Source of the DNA: Janibacter sp. HTCC2649
GTDB taxonomy: Bacteria; Actinomycetota; Actinomycetes; Actinomycetales; Dermatophilaceae
Direction of reading: 5' to 3'
NCBI RefSeq assembly: GCF_000152705.1
Contig: NZ_CH672413.1
Location: 2,482,039-2,546,038 of the forward strand
DNA length: 64,000 nt
The position numbers were made by a program, and so were the translations under genes. Within the stretch, counting starts at the first letter, position 1. Each line of letters opens with the position of its first letter. The notes below the pieces were generated by a model. The model saw nothing but the letters and a program-made list of their open reading frames with translations, was not told the DNA's origin and did no database searches. Below, piece after piece: positions 26,661 through 34,574 of this stretch.

Positions 26661-27728
26661 GTGAGCGAGGGCTACGTCATTGACGCGTTCGGTGCGAGGT
26701 GGTCCCTCGACACCGACGCGCTCGGACCTGTCGATGCCGTACGCCTGCGCCTCCTCTGGGAGCGCTGTCGCATCCCTGATGCTGGGGCCGGCGATGTCGG
26801 CGTCGAACCTTTCGTGGTCACCGACAGCGACCCGTATGCCGTGTCGCGCGCGATCACGCTGGCTTCCCTCCAGCGCCAGCGGGGTTCTGCGGTTCTGCTG
26901 CACGCGGCCGGGTTGAGCCGCGGCGAGCGGGCCATCGCCCTCGTGGGTCGGTCGGGTGCGGGCAAGTCAACCGCCGCGCGAGTGCTGGGACAGCACTTCG
27001 GCTACCTGACCGACGAGACCGTGGCCATCGAGGGCGACGGCCGGGTCGCGCCCTATCCGAAGCCGATCTCGATCATCACCGACCCCGACGCCCCCTGGGA
27101 CAAAGGTGAGTGGAGCCCCGACGAGCTCGGACTGCGGAAGGCGAGCGAGCCGGCATACCTGACCGGCCTTGTCGTCCTCGAACGCGACCCAGAGCGCACC
27201 GCGCCGGAACTCGTGGAACTGCCAATCATCGACGCCTTGCTGGCCGTCATCGCGCAGTCGTCGTCGCTGCCCGCGCTCGACCGGCCGCTGCACCGGCTGG
27301 CCGAGGCCCTCAGCGGTTCAGGTGGCCCATACCTGTTGCACTACAGCGAGATCGACGGCTGCATCGACCTCATCGGCGCACTCTTGGCAGGGGACAAGGA
27401 CAGCAAGCGCGACCCCTGGACCTCCACCCCTCCCGATCCGGACCCAACCGTCCAAGGGGGTGAGTTCGGGACAGACACGCCGATCGTCCGGGCGCCGTGG
27501 CGGGATGCGGTGCACGGCGAGGGCGGCACGCTCATCCTCGTCGACGAGACACCGGTCCGGCTCGGTCCCATCGGCGAGATCCTGTGGGGAATCGCTGCCG
27601 TTCCGGTGTCACGAGACGACGCGTATGCCGCAGTGGTCGCCGAGCTCGGTCCCCACCCGGATGCTGCCCGGGCCGTTGACGACGGCATCGCGCAGCTCGT
27701 CGACCTCGGCCTGCTACGCACCACCTGA
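26661..27728 (+). CDS. HprK-like P-loop protein with PqqD-like C-terminus
   Basis: Predicted cytoplasmic ATPase/kinase, 355 aa. The P-loop GRSGAGKST is at about residues 95-103, in the HPr kinase-like fold found in 'HprK-related kinase' and RiPP-associated proteins (LLHAAGLSRGERAIALVGRSG). After a proline-rich linker (residues 250-275) the C-terminal 80 residues resemble a PqqD/RiPP-recognition winged helix: PVRLGPIGEILWGIAA and later DDGIAQLVDLGLL. Start GTG at 26661 follows GAGG. There is no precursor peptide, cyclase or radical-SAM gene nearby, so its partner is elsewhere or unknown. It converges on and overlaps the VOC gene by 15 bp. Confidence 0.75.
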   Translation: MSEGYVIDAFGARWSLDTDALGPVDAVRLRLLWERCRIPDAGAGDVGVEPFVVTDSDPYAVSRAITLASLQRQRGSAVLLHAAGLSRGERAIALVGRSGAGKSTAARVLGQHFGYLTDETVAIEGDGRVAPYPKPISIITDPDAPWDKGEWSPDELGLRKASEPAYLTGLVVLERDPERTAPELVELPIIDALLAVIAQSSSLPALDRPLHRLAEALSGSGGPYLLHYSEIDGCIDLIGALLAGDKDSKRDPWTSTPPDPDPTVQGGEFGTDTPIVRAPWRDAVHGEGGTLILVDETPVRLGPIGEILWGIAAVPVSRDDAYAAVVAELGPHPDAARAVDDGIAQLVDLGLLRTT

Positions 27729-28466
27729 GGCTGCCTCGGACGAGGGAGCCGGCAGGAGACAGACCTCGTTGCCGGACGGGTCCTTGAAGAGTCGCCACGG
27801 CAGAACGCCCCAGCCCGGGTCGTACTCGTAGCCGCCGAGGTCGTTGATCCGCGCCACCGCCTCGTCCTCGTCGTCCCCGGCCTCGAGGCGCAGGTCGAGG
27901 TGCACGCGGTTCTTCGCGTCGGTGGGCTTGGGTCGGGGTTCGGGGCACAGCTCGAGCAGCGGACCGCGCCCGCTCGGGTGACGCAGCGCGCCCGGCATCG
28001 CGCTGTCCGTCGGCACCCAACCCGACAGCTCCGACCAGAAGCGTACGTCGCGGTCGACGTCCCCGCTGTCGAGTGGCAGGGACGACAAAGGGCCCGACAC
28101 GGCATACTCCGCTCGGTCCTCCATGACGCAGAACGGGTTCCCCTCCGGATCGGCGAGGACCACCCACGGCACGTCTCGCTGACCGATGTCGAGGTGGCTG
28201 GCGCCGAGCGCGAGCGCCCGCTCGACGACGCGCGCCTGGTCGTCGGCCGCACCGCCGTAGACCTCGAGATGCAGCCGCGGGTTCGGCTGCGCAGGCTCAC
28301 TCACCCGCTCGAAGCACAGGTCGAGCGACGGCCCGTCCGGCACGACCAGCCGCGTCTCATAGTTGCCGGGGTCGTCGGTCAGCGTCGTCGTGCCGAGCAG
28401 AGCCTCCCAGAAGCGCCCGAGCCGCTGCGGGTCCTGGGCGTCGACGACGACGTTCTCGAGATACAT
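27714..28466 (-). CDS. Two-domain VOC (glyoxalase-like) protein
   Basis: Cytoplasmic protein, 250 aa, with two VOC domains, about residues 1-118 (MYLENVVVDAQDPQRLGRFW) and 128-240 (LDSGDVDRDVRFWSEL). Each ends with the repeated DPEGNPFCVM or DPSGNEVCLL strand. Histidine in RLHLEV and RVHLDL occupies a metal or substrate position. Members of this group resemble bleomycin-resistance/glyoxalase-like proteins of unknown activity. It overlaps the convergent HprK-like gene. Confidence 0.85.
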   Translation of the reverse strand: MYLENVVVDAQDPQRLGRFWEALLGTTTLTDDPGNYETRLVVPDGPSLDLCFERVSEPAQPNPRLHLEVYGGAADDQARVVERALALGASHLDIGQRDVPWVVLADPEGNPFCVMEDRAEYAVSGPLSSLPLDSGDVDRDVRFWSELSGWVPTDSAMPGALRHPSGRGPLLELCPEPRPKPTDAKNRVHLDLRLEAGDDEDEAVARINDLGGYEYDPGWGVLPWRLFKDPSGNEVCLLPAPSSEAASGGA

Positions 28467-28503
28467 GCCCCCTGCCTACTCCGCCGTCGGCTCGTCGACA
28501 AGC

Positions 28504-28525
28504 CGTCACCCCGTGTTCACCGCAA
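28504..28525 (+). promoter_or_regulatory. PHO-box-like direct repeat upstream of phoX
   Basis: Two adjacent 11-bp units, CGTCACCCCGT and GTTCACCGCAA, resemble the direct repeats bound by actinobacterial PhoP (consensus GTTCACC). They lie 28 bases before a TAGCGT -10-like hexamer (28553-28558). Phosphate control is inferred. Confidence 0.5.
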
Positions 28526-28599
28526 GGCCTCCGGTCGGGCCCGGGCCATCCCTAGCGTCGGGAAGTCACCTCCATCCGCCCCCTGACGAAGGACCTGAC

Positions 28600-30615
28600 G
28601 TGACCACTCCCGCACGCCTCCTGCCCCTGCTCACCCGCTCCCACGAGGGCGGCCGCAGCTCCATGACCTGTCTCTATCGCTGTGGCGACGCCTGCGACCA
28701 GCCGGTGCCCAACACCTCCGAGGGCGAGTACTTCGGCGACATCGTCGCCGCAGGTGTCTCGCGCCGGGCCGCCCTGCGCGTCGGTGGTGCCGGTGCCGCT
28801 GTGGTCGGCCTGACGGCGTGGAGTATGCCGTCCGTCGCTGCCGCCTCACCTGCCGCCGCTGGGCCGGCTGGCAAAGCAGGCAAGGGCAGCGCACTCGGCT
28901 TCACCGGCATCGCCCCCACGCCCGCGACGGTCGACGAGGTCAAGGTCCCCGAGGGCTTCGCCTGGGCGCCGATCATCTCCTGGGGCGACCCGCTCCACGC
29001 CGGCACGCCCGCCTTCGACTTCGACAACCAGACGGCGGCCGCGCAGCGCGAGCAGGCCGGCTACAACGCCGACTACACGCAGTTCATGCACGGTGGCGCG
29101 GGCAACAAGGGCGCCCACAAGGGCCTGCTCGCCTTCAACAACGAGTACACCAACGACGAGCTGATGTTCCGCGGTGTGAAGTCGTCGGCCGACCTCACCG
29201 AGGACCAACTCGAGATCGTCCTCGCCGCGCACGGCATCACGATCACCGAGGTCGCTCGCCGCGACGCGAACTCGCCGTGGCGCTGGGTCCAGGGCGGCAG
29301 GCGCAACCGTCGCATCCACACGGACACCCCGTTCGCGGTCGACGGTCCGGCCGCCGGCTCGGCCCACCTGCGCACCTCGGACGACCCGACCGGCAAGCTC
29401 GTCCTCGGCACGCTCAACAACTGCGCCGGCGGCGAAACCCCTTGGGGCACGTATCTTTCTGGTGAGGAGAACGTCAACCAGTACTTCAACGCCACTGGCG
29501 CCCCCGACCCCGACGGCAAGCTCAAGCGCTACGGCATCACGTCCGGTGGCCGCGGGTTCGAGCGCGTGCGCGACCGCTTCATGGTCACGACGGAGCCCAA
29601 CGAGGTCAACCGCTTCGGCTGGATCGTCGAGGTCGACCCGGAGGACCCCACCTCGACGCCGGTCAAGCACACCGCCATGGGTCGCCTCAAGCACGAGGGC
29701 GCCACCGTGACCCTCACCGCGGACGGTCGCATCGCGGCATACATGGGTGACGACGAACGCTACGAGTACATCTACAAGTTCCTCTCCAGGGGCAAGTACA
29801 AGGAGGGCAACAAGAAGCACAACCTCACCCTGCTCTCCGAGGGAGACCTCTACGTCGCCAAGCTCAACGGTGACGGGGCGGCGGACGGCGAGTACGACGG
29901 TGGCGGACAGTGGCTCCCGCTCGTCGTCGGCGGCGTCTCCAAGGTGCCCGGCTGGTCGGTCGAGGAGGTCCTCATCTGGACCCGTCTCGCGGCGAGCGTC
30001 GTCGGCCCCACCAAGATGGACCGCCCCGAGGACGTGCAGCCCAACCCGGTCAACGGCCGCATCTACGCCGCGATGACCAACAACACGGCTCGCACGCCCG
30101 CCGAGATCGACGAGGCGAACCCGCGTGCCAAGAACAAGCACGGTCACATCACCGAGTTCACCGAGGCCGGTGGCGACCACGCCGCGCTGACCTTCACCTG
30201 GAAGATCGTCCTCGTCGCCGGTGACCCCACCGACCCGCAGACCTACTTCAACGGCTTCGACAAGACCGAGGTCAGCCCGATCTCCTGCCCCGACAACGTC
30301 GCGTTCGACGCCACGGGCAACCTCTGGATCTCGACCGACGGCATGCCCGGCACGCTGAACTACTGCGACGCGCTCTACGTCATGCCGCTCGAGGGTGCCG
30401 ACAAGGGCAAGCTGCAGCAGTTCCTCTCGGTGCCGGTCGGTGCGGAGACCTGTGGCCCGACCATCCTCGGCCCGGACTCGGTCATCGTGTCGGTGCAGCA
30501 CCCGGGCGAGGTGTCCGGCGCGACCCCCGAGAACGTCATCTCGCACTTCCCCTACCGCGGCGACGGCCAGCCCCGCCCGGGCGTCATCCACGCCTACCGC
30601 CGCCACGGCAAGTAG
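28600..30615 (+). CDS. phoX: PhoX-family alkaline phosphatase (DUF839)
   Basis: Tat-exported calcium/iron-dependent phosphomonoesterase, 671 aa. The N-terminus has the PhoX cysteine-containing leader (MTCLYRCGDACDQPVPNTSE) and a twin-arginine signal (SRRAALRVGGAGAAVVGLTAW, about residues 48-68). The DUF839 beta-propeller follows, with LAFNNEYTNDELMF, TPWGTYLSGEENVNQYF, DDERYEYIYKFLSRG and NPVNGRIYAAMTNN among its conserved segments. GTG at 28600 has AAGGAC six bases upstream. Two PHO-box-like units precede it. It would supply phosphate under starvation together with PhoD. Confidence 0.93.
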   Translation: MTTPARLLPLLTRSHEGGRSSMTCLYRCGDACDQPVPNTSEGEYFGDIVAAGVSRRAALRVGGAGAAVVGLTAWSMPSVAAASPAAAGPAGKAGKGSALGFTGIAPTPATVDEVKVPEGFAWAPIISWGDPLHAGTPAFDFDNQTAAAQREQAGYNADYTQFMHGGAGNKGAHKGLLAFNNEYTNDELMFRGVKSSADLTEDQLEIVLAAHGITITEVARRDANSPWRWVQGGRRNRRIHTDTPFAVDGPAAGSAHLRTSDDPTGKLVLGTLNNCAGGETPWGTYLSGEENVNQYFNATGAPDPDGKLKRYGITSGGRGFERVRDRFMVTTEPNEVNRFGWIVEVDPEDPTSTPVKHTAMGRLKHEGATVTLTADGRIAAYMGDDERYEYIYKFLSRGKYKEGNKKHNLTLLSEGDLYVAKLNGDGAADGEYDGGGQWLPLVVGGVSKVPGWSVEEVLIWTRLAASVVGPTKMDRPEDVQPNPVNGRIYAAMTNNTARTPAEIDEANPRAKNKHGHITEFTEAGGDHAALTFTWKIVLVAGDPTDPQTYFNGFDKTEVSPISCPDNVAFDATGNLWISTDGMPGTLNYCDALYVMPLEGADKGKLQQFLSVPVGAETCGPTILGPDSVIVSVQHPGEVSGATPENVISHFPYRGDGQPRPGVIHAYRRHGK

Positions 30616-30627
30616 CGGAACCTCCCG

Positions 30628-30688
30628 CGACTTCGTGCCCCGGACGGACGGCGAGCGCCAGCGAGCTGTCCGTCCGGGCACGAAGTCG
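30628..30688. repeat. Dispersed palindrome, GGGGCACGAAG family, copy 2
   Basis: Left arm 30628-30649 begins CGACTTCGTGCCCCGG; right arm 30668-30688 is its complement lacking one base. It is just downstream of phoX. Confidence 0.75.
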
Positions 30689-30704
30689 GCAGTTTCTGAA
30701 GTCC

Positions 30705-30748
30705 CGTATGCCGGGAGTTCCCCTTGCGAGGTGAACTCCCGGCATACG
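30705..30748 (+). terminator. Hairpin containing GTATGCCG after phoX
   Basis: Perfect 16-bp arms CGTATGCCGGGAGTTC (30705-30720) and its complement (30733-30748), a 12-base loop, then TGTTT. It is a likely terminator built from the octamer. The remaining 30749-30923 holds no gene; it carries the promoter and a GAAAGGA-type ribosome-binding site for 30924. Confidence 0.75.
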
Positions 30749-30923
30749 TGTTTCCCCGGTCCTCCTCCTCCGATGCGCGGTGGTGGAGAGGTACTACGAC
30801 CAAGGACCGATGGTCTCTGTCCGTCGGTGGCGGCGAAGGTGACTCCTGTACCCCCCGGACAACCGGGATCAGGCCACTACCGCGGAGCCTCTCTGAGAGA
30901 CTGCGCAAGGGAAAGGACACCCC

Positions 30924-31370
30924 ATGCGACGCATCACCATCGCCCTCGCCGCGCTCGCCGCCGCCGCCCTCCCGGCGACGCTCGGGCTCATGGGCAACGC
31001 TTCGTTCGCCCAGCGCCTTGCGGTTCGCTCTCCCGTGAGTGTGGCCTCCCCGGCCGCCACGACGAGCACCCCGTCACCGACCCGGTCGGCGACTCCCTCT
31101 GCTTCGCCGTCGGCTTCCGCATCGGCGGACGACCACGGCGGCGACCGTCCGCGGGGCACCCGCCACGACGAACCCGGTGACGACCACGGCGGCGACCGCC
31201 CCAGCGGGGTCAGTGACGACCCGGCCGGCGACGACCACGGCGGCGACCGCTCCGGTTCGGACGACTCCGGCTCGGACGACTCGCGCTCCGGTTCGAGTTC
31301 GGACGACTCCGGCTCCCACTCGGGCTCCGACCACGCAGAGGACTCCGGTGGCCACGGATCCGACGACTGA
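30924..31370 (+). CDS. Secreted Asp/His/Ser-rich low-complexity protein
   Basis: Exported protein, 148 aa. The signal peptide covers about residues 1-29 (MRRITIALAALAAAALPATL). The mature part begins with a Ser/Thr/Pro-rich spacer and then has three DDHGGDR repeats separated by 14-16 residues, followed by an SDDSGSDDS-type acidic tail and a second His cluster (SHSGSDHAEDSGGHGSDD). The composition suggests divalent-metal or calcium binding. I do not recognise a family. Its last 23 bases overlap the histidine-kinase gene, so it is the first gene of a three-gene operon and may be an input or output of that system. Confidence 0.75.
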   Translation: MRRITIALAALAAAALPATLGLMGNASFAQRLAVRSPVSVASPAATTSTPSPTRSATPSASPSASASADDHGGDRPRGTRHDEPGDDHGGDRPSGVSDDPAGDDHGGDRSGSDDSGSDDSRSGSSSDDSGSHSGSDHAEDSGGHGSDD

Positions 31371-32835
31371 TCCCGCACGGGACAACTCCCCGGTCGAGCA
31401 GGTCTCGACCGGGGAGGTTCCGCTGCTCGCGGACGAACTGCTCGGCCCGGCCGCGCCCTCGGACGAGCCGGGGTGGCGGACCTTGGGGGCGCAGGGTCGG
31501 CCGGAGACGGCAACCGAGGCCATCAGCCCGCGTCGCGTGCTCGGCCAGCTGGCTCTCGCCGTGCTCGCAGCACTCATCGTCGTGGGGGTGCTCGGCACCC
31601 TAGCTGCGCGGCAGCTCGCCGAGCGGGAGGCGGTCAACGACGCGGCCACCATGGCCAACGTCCTGGCCGAAGCGGTCGTGCAGCCGTCCCTCAACAGCGA
31701 GCTGCTGGCCGGGGATCCCGAGGCCATGGCTGCCTTCGACCAGGTGGCTCGCAACCGGCTGCTCAGCGACACGATCGTGCGCGTCAAATTGTGGAGTGCT
31801 GAGGGGAGAGTGCTCTACGCCGATGAGAGCCAGCTCGTGGGGCGCACGTTCGAGCTGACCGACACGCAGCGATCGGCCCTGAGCGACCCGTCGACGTTGG
31901 CGGAGGTCTCCACGCTCGATGAGTCCGAGAACGCGTTCGAGCAGGACGACAAAGCGGTGGAGGTCTATCGCCCCGTGTGGACGCCCAAGGGTGAGGTCGC
32001 GTTGTTCGAGATCTACGTGTCCTACGACACCGTCGGGGCGCGCACCGGCCAGTTGTGGCGCGGCTTCGCCGGCGTGACCGCCAGCAGTCTCGTGCTGTTC
32101 GTCGTCATCGTGATCCCCATCGTGTGGCACCTGCTGCGGCGGGTGAGGCGCGCCGAGGAACAGCGCCTCGAACTGTTGCAGCGGGCCGTCGACGCCTCGA
32201 CCGACGAGCGGAGCCGCATCGCAGCCACCCTGCACGACGGACCGGTGCAGGAACTGGCCGCAACCTCGTTCACGGTGGCCGGCGCCTCCGCAACGGCCAG
32301 CGCCCATGGCGATGGTGCGCTGGCCAAGGACCTCGACGCCGCGGCCAGCGCGGTGCGGGCCAGCATCCGTTCTCTTCGCACGCTGCTCGTCGACATCTAT
32401 CCGGCCAGCCTGGCCCGATCCGGTGTCGTCGCCGCGCTGCAGGACCTCGCCCAGGCCACTCGCCGTGACGACCTCGCCGTGCGCGTCGACACCGACGACG
32501 AGGACCAGCTCGCCCTGAGCGAGGACGCGTCCAGGCTCCTGCACCGCGTGGCTCAGGAGTGCCTGCGCAACGCTGCGAAGCACGCCGGACCGGCAGTTGT
32601 CACCGTGTCCTTGCACCGCGACGGACCGGACTCGGTGGTGCTCGACGTCGTCGACGACGGTGTTGGGTTCGACCTCGACACCGCGGTGGACTCGCCGCGC
32701 GAAGGACACCTCGGTCTCAGCCTGCTGGCCGACGCCGCCTCCCACCCGGACGCGCTGCTCCAGGTCTCGAGCGGTCCCGGACGTGGCACACACTGGCGGT
32801 TGGCCCTCGACGGAACCTTGGGAGCGGCGACATGA
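31348..32835 (+). CDS. NarL-type sensor histidine kinase
   Basis: Membrane sensor kinase, 495 aa. A cytoplasmic N-terminus of about 70 residues precedes helix 1 (LGQLALAVLAALIVVGVLGT). An extracytoplasmic sensor of about 160 residues follows, with a Cache-like feel (LWSAEGRVLYADESQLVGRTF), and then helix 2 (SSLVLFVVIVIPIVW). HisKA_3 carries the phospho-acceptor His296 in AATLHDGPVQEL. The ATPase domain has AQECLRNAAKHAG and VDDGVGFDLD. GTG at 31348 has GAGGA upstream and lies inside the previous gene; the longer in-frame reading is not supported. Its stop overlaps the regulator start (ATGA). Confidence 0.92.
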   Translation: MATDPTTDPARDNSPVEQVSTGEVPLLADELLGPAAPSDEPGWRTLGAQGRPETATEAISPRRVLGQLALAVLAALIVVGVLGTLAARQLAEREAVNDAATMANVLAEAVVQPSLNSELLAGDPEAMAAFDQVARNRLLSDTIVRVKLWSAEGRVLYADESQLVGRTFELTDTQRSALSDPSTLAEVSTLDESENAFEQDDKAVEVYRPVWTPKGEVALFEIYVSYDTVGARTGQLWRGFAGVTASSLVLFVVIVIPIVWHLLRRVRRAEEQRLELLQRAVDASTDERSRIAATLHDGPVQELAATSFTVAGASATASAHGDGALAKDLDAAASAVRASIRSLRTLLVDIYPASLARSGVVAALQDLAQATRRDDLAVRVDTDDEDQLALSEDASRLLHRVAQECLRNAAKHAGPAVVTVSLHRDGPDSVVLDVVDDGVGFDLDTAVDSPREGHLGLSLLADAASHPDALLQVSSGPGRGTHWRLALDGTLGAAT

Positions 32836-33455
32836 TCCGGGTGTATCTCGTGGACGACCACCAGCTCGTCAGGGCCGGTGTCAGGACGCTGCTCGAGTCG
32901 GACCCCGGCCTCTCGGTCGTCGGTGAGGCGCGTGATGGTCAGGAGGCCGTGGCGGGCATCGACGCCGCCGCATCGGACGTCGTTCTCATGGACCTGTCGA
33001 TGCCCGTGATGGACGGTGTCGAGGCGACGCGGGCCATCCTCTCGACCCACCCCGACACCCGAGTCCTCGTGCTGACGAGCTTCTCGGACAGGGAGCGGGT
33101 CAAGGAGGTCCTCGCCGCGGGAGCGATCGGCTATGTCCTCAAGGATGCGGAGCCGGCCGACCTCCTCGCGGCCGTACACGCTGCGGCACGTGGTGAGGTA
33201 CCGATCGACCCACGCGTCGCCGGTGCACTGCTGCCCTCAGCGGGTGGCCCCAGCGTCGCCGACCGCCTCTCTCCACGTGAGACGCAGGTGCTCCGACTGG
33301 TCGCCCAAGGCCTGGCCAACAAGCAGGTCGCCCGGGCTCTCGGCATCACCGAACGCACCGTGAAGGCCCACCTCGGCCGGGTGTTCCGGGAGATCGGCGT
33401 GCTCGATCGCACGAGCGCCGCCCTGTGGGCGAGGGACCACCTGCCGGGGTCCTGA
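32832..33455 (+). CDS. NarL/LuxR-family response regulator
   Basis: Response regulator, 207 aa, partner of the overlapping kinase. The receiver domain has the acidic pair Asp8-Asp9, phospho-acceptor Asp54 (LMDLSMP), Thr/Ser in VLTSFS and Lys in YVLKDAE. The C-terminal LuxR-type helix-turn-helix reads LSPRETQVLRLVAQGLANKQVARALGITERTVKAHL. It should act as a phosphorylation-dependent dimer on DNA. Targets are not evident; the adjacent secreted acidic protein gene is the obvious candidate. Confidence 0.94.
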   Translation: MIRVYLVDDHQLVRAGVRTLLESDPGLSVVGEARDGQEAVAGIDAAASDVVLMDLSMPVMDGVEATRAILSTHPDTRVLVLTSFSDRERVKEVLAAGAIGYVLKDAEPADLLAAVHAAARGEVPIDPRVAGALLPSAGGPSVADRLSPRETQVLRLVAQGLANKQVARALGITERTVKAHLGRVFREIGVLDRTSAALWARDHLPGS

Positions 33456-33554
33456 ACTCCAACGCGGAGGGGCTCGAAGTCGAGCGATCGACGGCATCGG
33501 TGAACTCACGGCATACGTGTTCTCAAAGGTCTTTCGGCTGTCGGTGCGCAGGTC

Positions 33555-33560
33555 TAGCGT
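33555..33560 (+). promoter_or_regulatory. -10 element of VOC gene (leaderless)
   Basis: TAGCGT lies seven bases before the ATG at 33568, with no Shine-Dalgarno. A CGGCATAC octamer lies upstream at about 33509. Confidence 0.45.
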
Positions 33561-33567
33561 CAGCAAT

Positions 33568-33990
33568 ATGGCAACCACACTGAACCCCTACATCCAGTTC
33601 CAGGACAACGCGCGCGAGGCGATGGAGTTCTACTCGTCCGTCTTCGGCGGCGACCTGACGGTCTCCACGTTCGGCGACTTCGGCGACCCGGGCGAGGCCA
33701 ACGCGGACGGCGTCATGCACGCCCAGCTCGTCTCCCCCAACGGCCTCACCCTCATGGCCTCCGACACCCCTCCCGGCATGCCCCGCTCCGAGGGTTCGTC
33801 GATCACGATCAGCCTCTCCGGTGACGACAGCAACGAGCTGCGCGGCTACTGGGACAAGCTCTCCGACGGTGGCCAGGTGCAGCTGGCGCTCGAGAAGCAG
33901 ATGTGGGGCGACGAGTTCGGCATGCTGTCCGACAAGTTCGGCATCGCGTGGATGGTCAACATCGCCGGCGAGCAGCCCGCGGCCGAGTGA
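33568..33990 (+). CDS. PhnB-like VOC-family protein
   Basis: Small VOC protein, 140 aa, of the PhnB/DUF1428-like 'demethylmenaquinone methyltransferase-like' group, cytoplasmic. Typical segments are LNPYIQFQDNAREAMEFYSSVFGG, GVMHAQLVSPNGLTLMASD and a C-terminal WGDEFGMLSDKFGIAWMVNI. Activity in this group is generally unproven. The ATG follows a TAGCGT -10 by seven bases. Its stop codon overlaps the following acetyltransferase start as GTGA, so these two and the ligase form an operon. Confidence 0.86.
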   Translation: MATTLNPYIQFQDNAREAMEFYSSVFGGDLTVSTFGDFGDPGEANADGVMHAQLVSPNGLTLMASDTPPGMPRSEGSSITISLSGDDSNELRGYWDKLSDGGQVQLALEKQMWGDEFGMLSDKFGIAWMVNIAGEQPAAE

Positions 33991-34574
33991 CGCCCGCGTC
34001 ACTGGCTGACGTCGCGTGGCCGGTGCGCACGGAGCGGTTGCTCCTGCGCCCAGCGACCGTCGCCGATCTCGAGGTCGTGTGGACGCGTTGGCGTCAGGGC
34101 GACGACGTCGGTCGCTGGCTGAGTGAGCCAGCGCCGCCTCTCGACGTCTACCTCGAGCACCTCGGGACGCCGGAGCGGCTCGCGACGATCCTCGTCGCCG
34201 AGCACGAGGACCAGGTCGTCATGGATCTGCACCTCCGCGTCCAGAACTCCTACGCCCAGAGCGAGGTCGCCAAACGCGCGGCGGGAACCAAGGCGAACCT
34301 CGGCTGGACCATGGATCCCAGGGTGCACGGACGCGGCCTCGCCACCGAGGGGCTCCGGGCGGCCCTGGGGATCTGCTTCGACGGGCTCGGGGTGCACCGC
34401 GTCGAGGCGGACTGCTTTGCCGCCAACACTGCCTCGTGGCGCCTCATGGAACGGGTGGGCATGCGACGCGAAGCGCACTTCGTCGAGGCCAGCCTCCACC
34501 GCGAACTCGGCTGGACCGACATGTACGCCTACGGAATGCTCGCCTTGGACTGGAAGGCTCTGAACCATGCCTGA
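33987..34574 (+). CDS. GNAT-family N-acetyltransferase (RimJ-like)
   Basis: Acetyltransferase, 195 aa. RTERLLLRPATVADLEVVW is the RimJ/RimL-type N-terminus, WTMDPRVHGRGLATEGLRAALGICF is the acetyl-CoA loop, and VHRVEADCFAANTASWRLMERVGMRREAHF is the classic C-terminal motif. GTG at 33987 overlaps the VOC stop by four bases, and its 3' end overlaps the ligase start by eight. Substrate may be an amino group of a protein or small molecule. Confidence 0.9.
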   Translation: MTPASLADVAWPVRTERLLLRPATVADLEVVWTRWRQGDDVGRWLSEPAPPLDVYLEHLGTPERLATILVAEHEDQVVMDLHLRVQNSYAQSEVAKRAAGTKANLGWTMDPRVHGRGLATEGLRAALGICFDGLGVHRVEADCFAANTASWRLMERVGMRREAHFVEASLHRELGWTDMYAYGMLALDWKALNHA

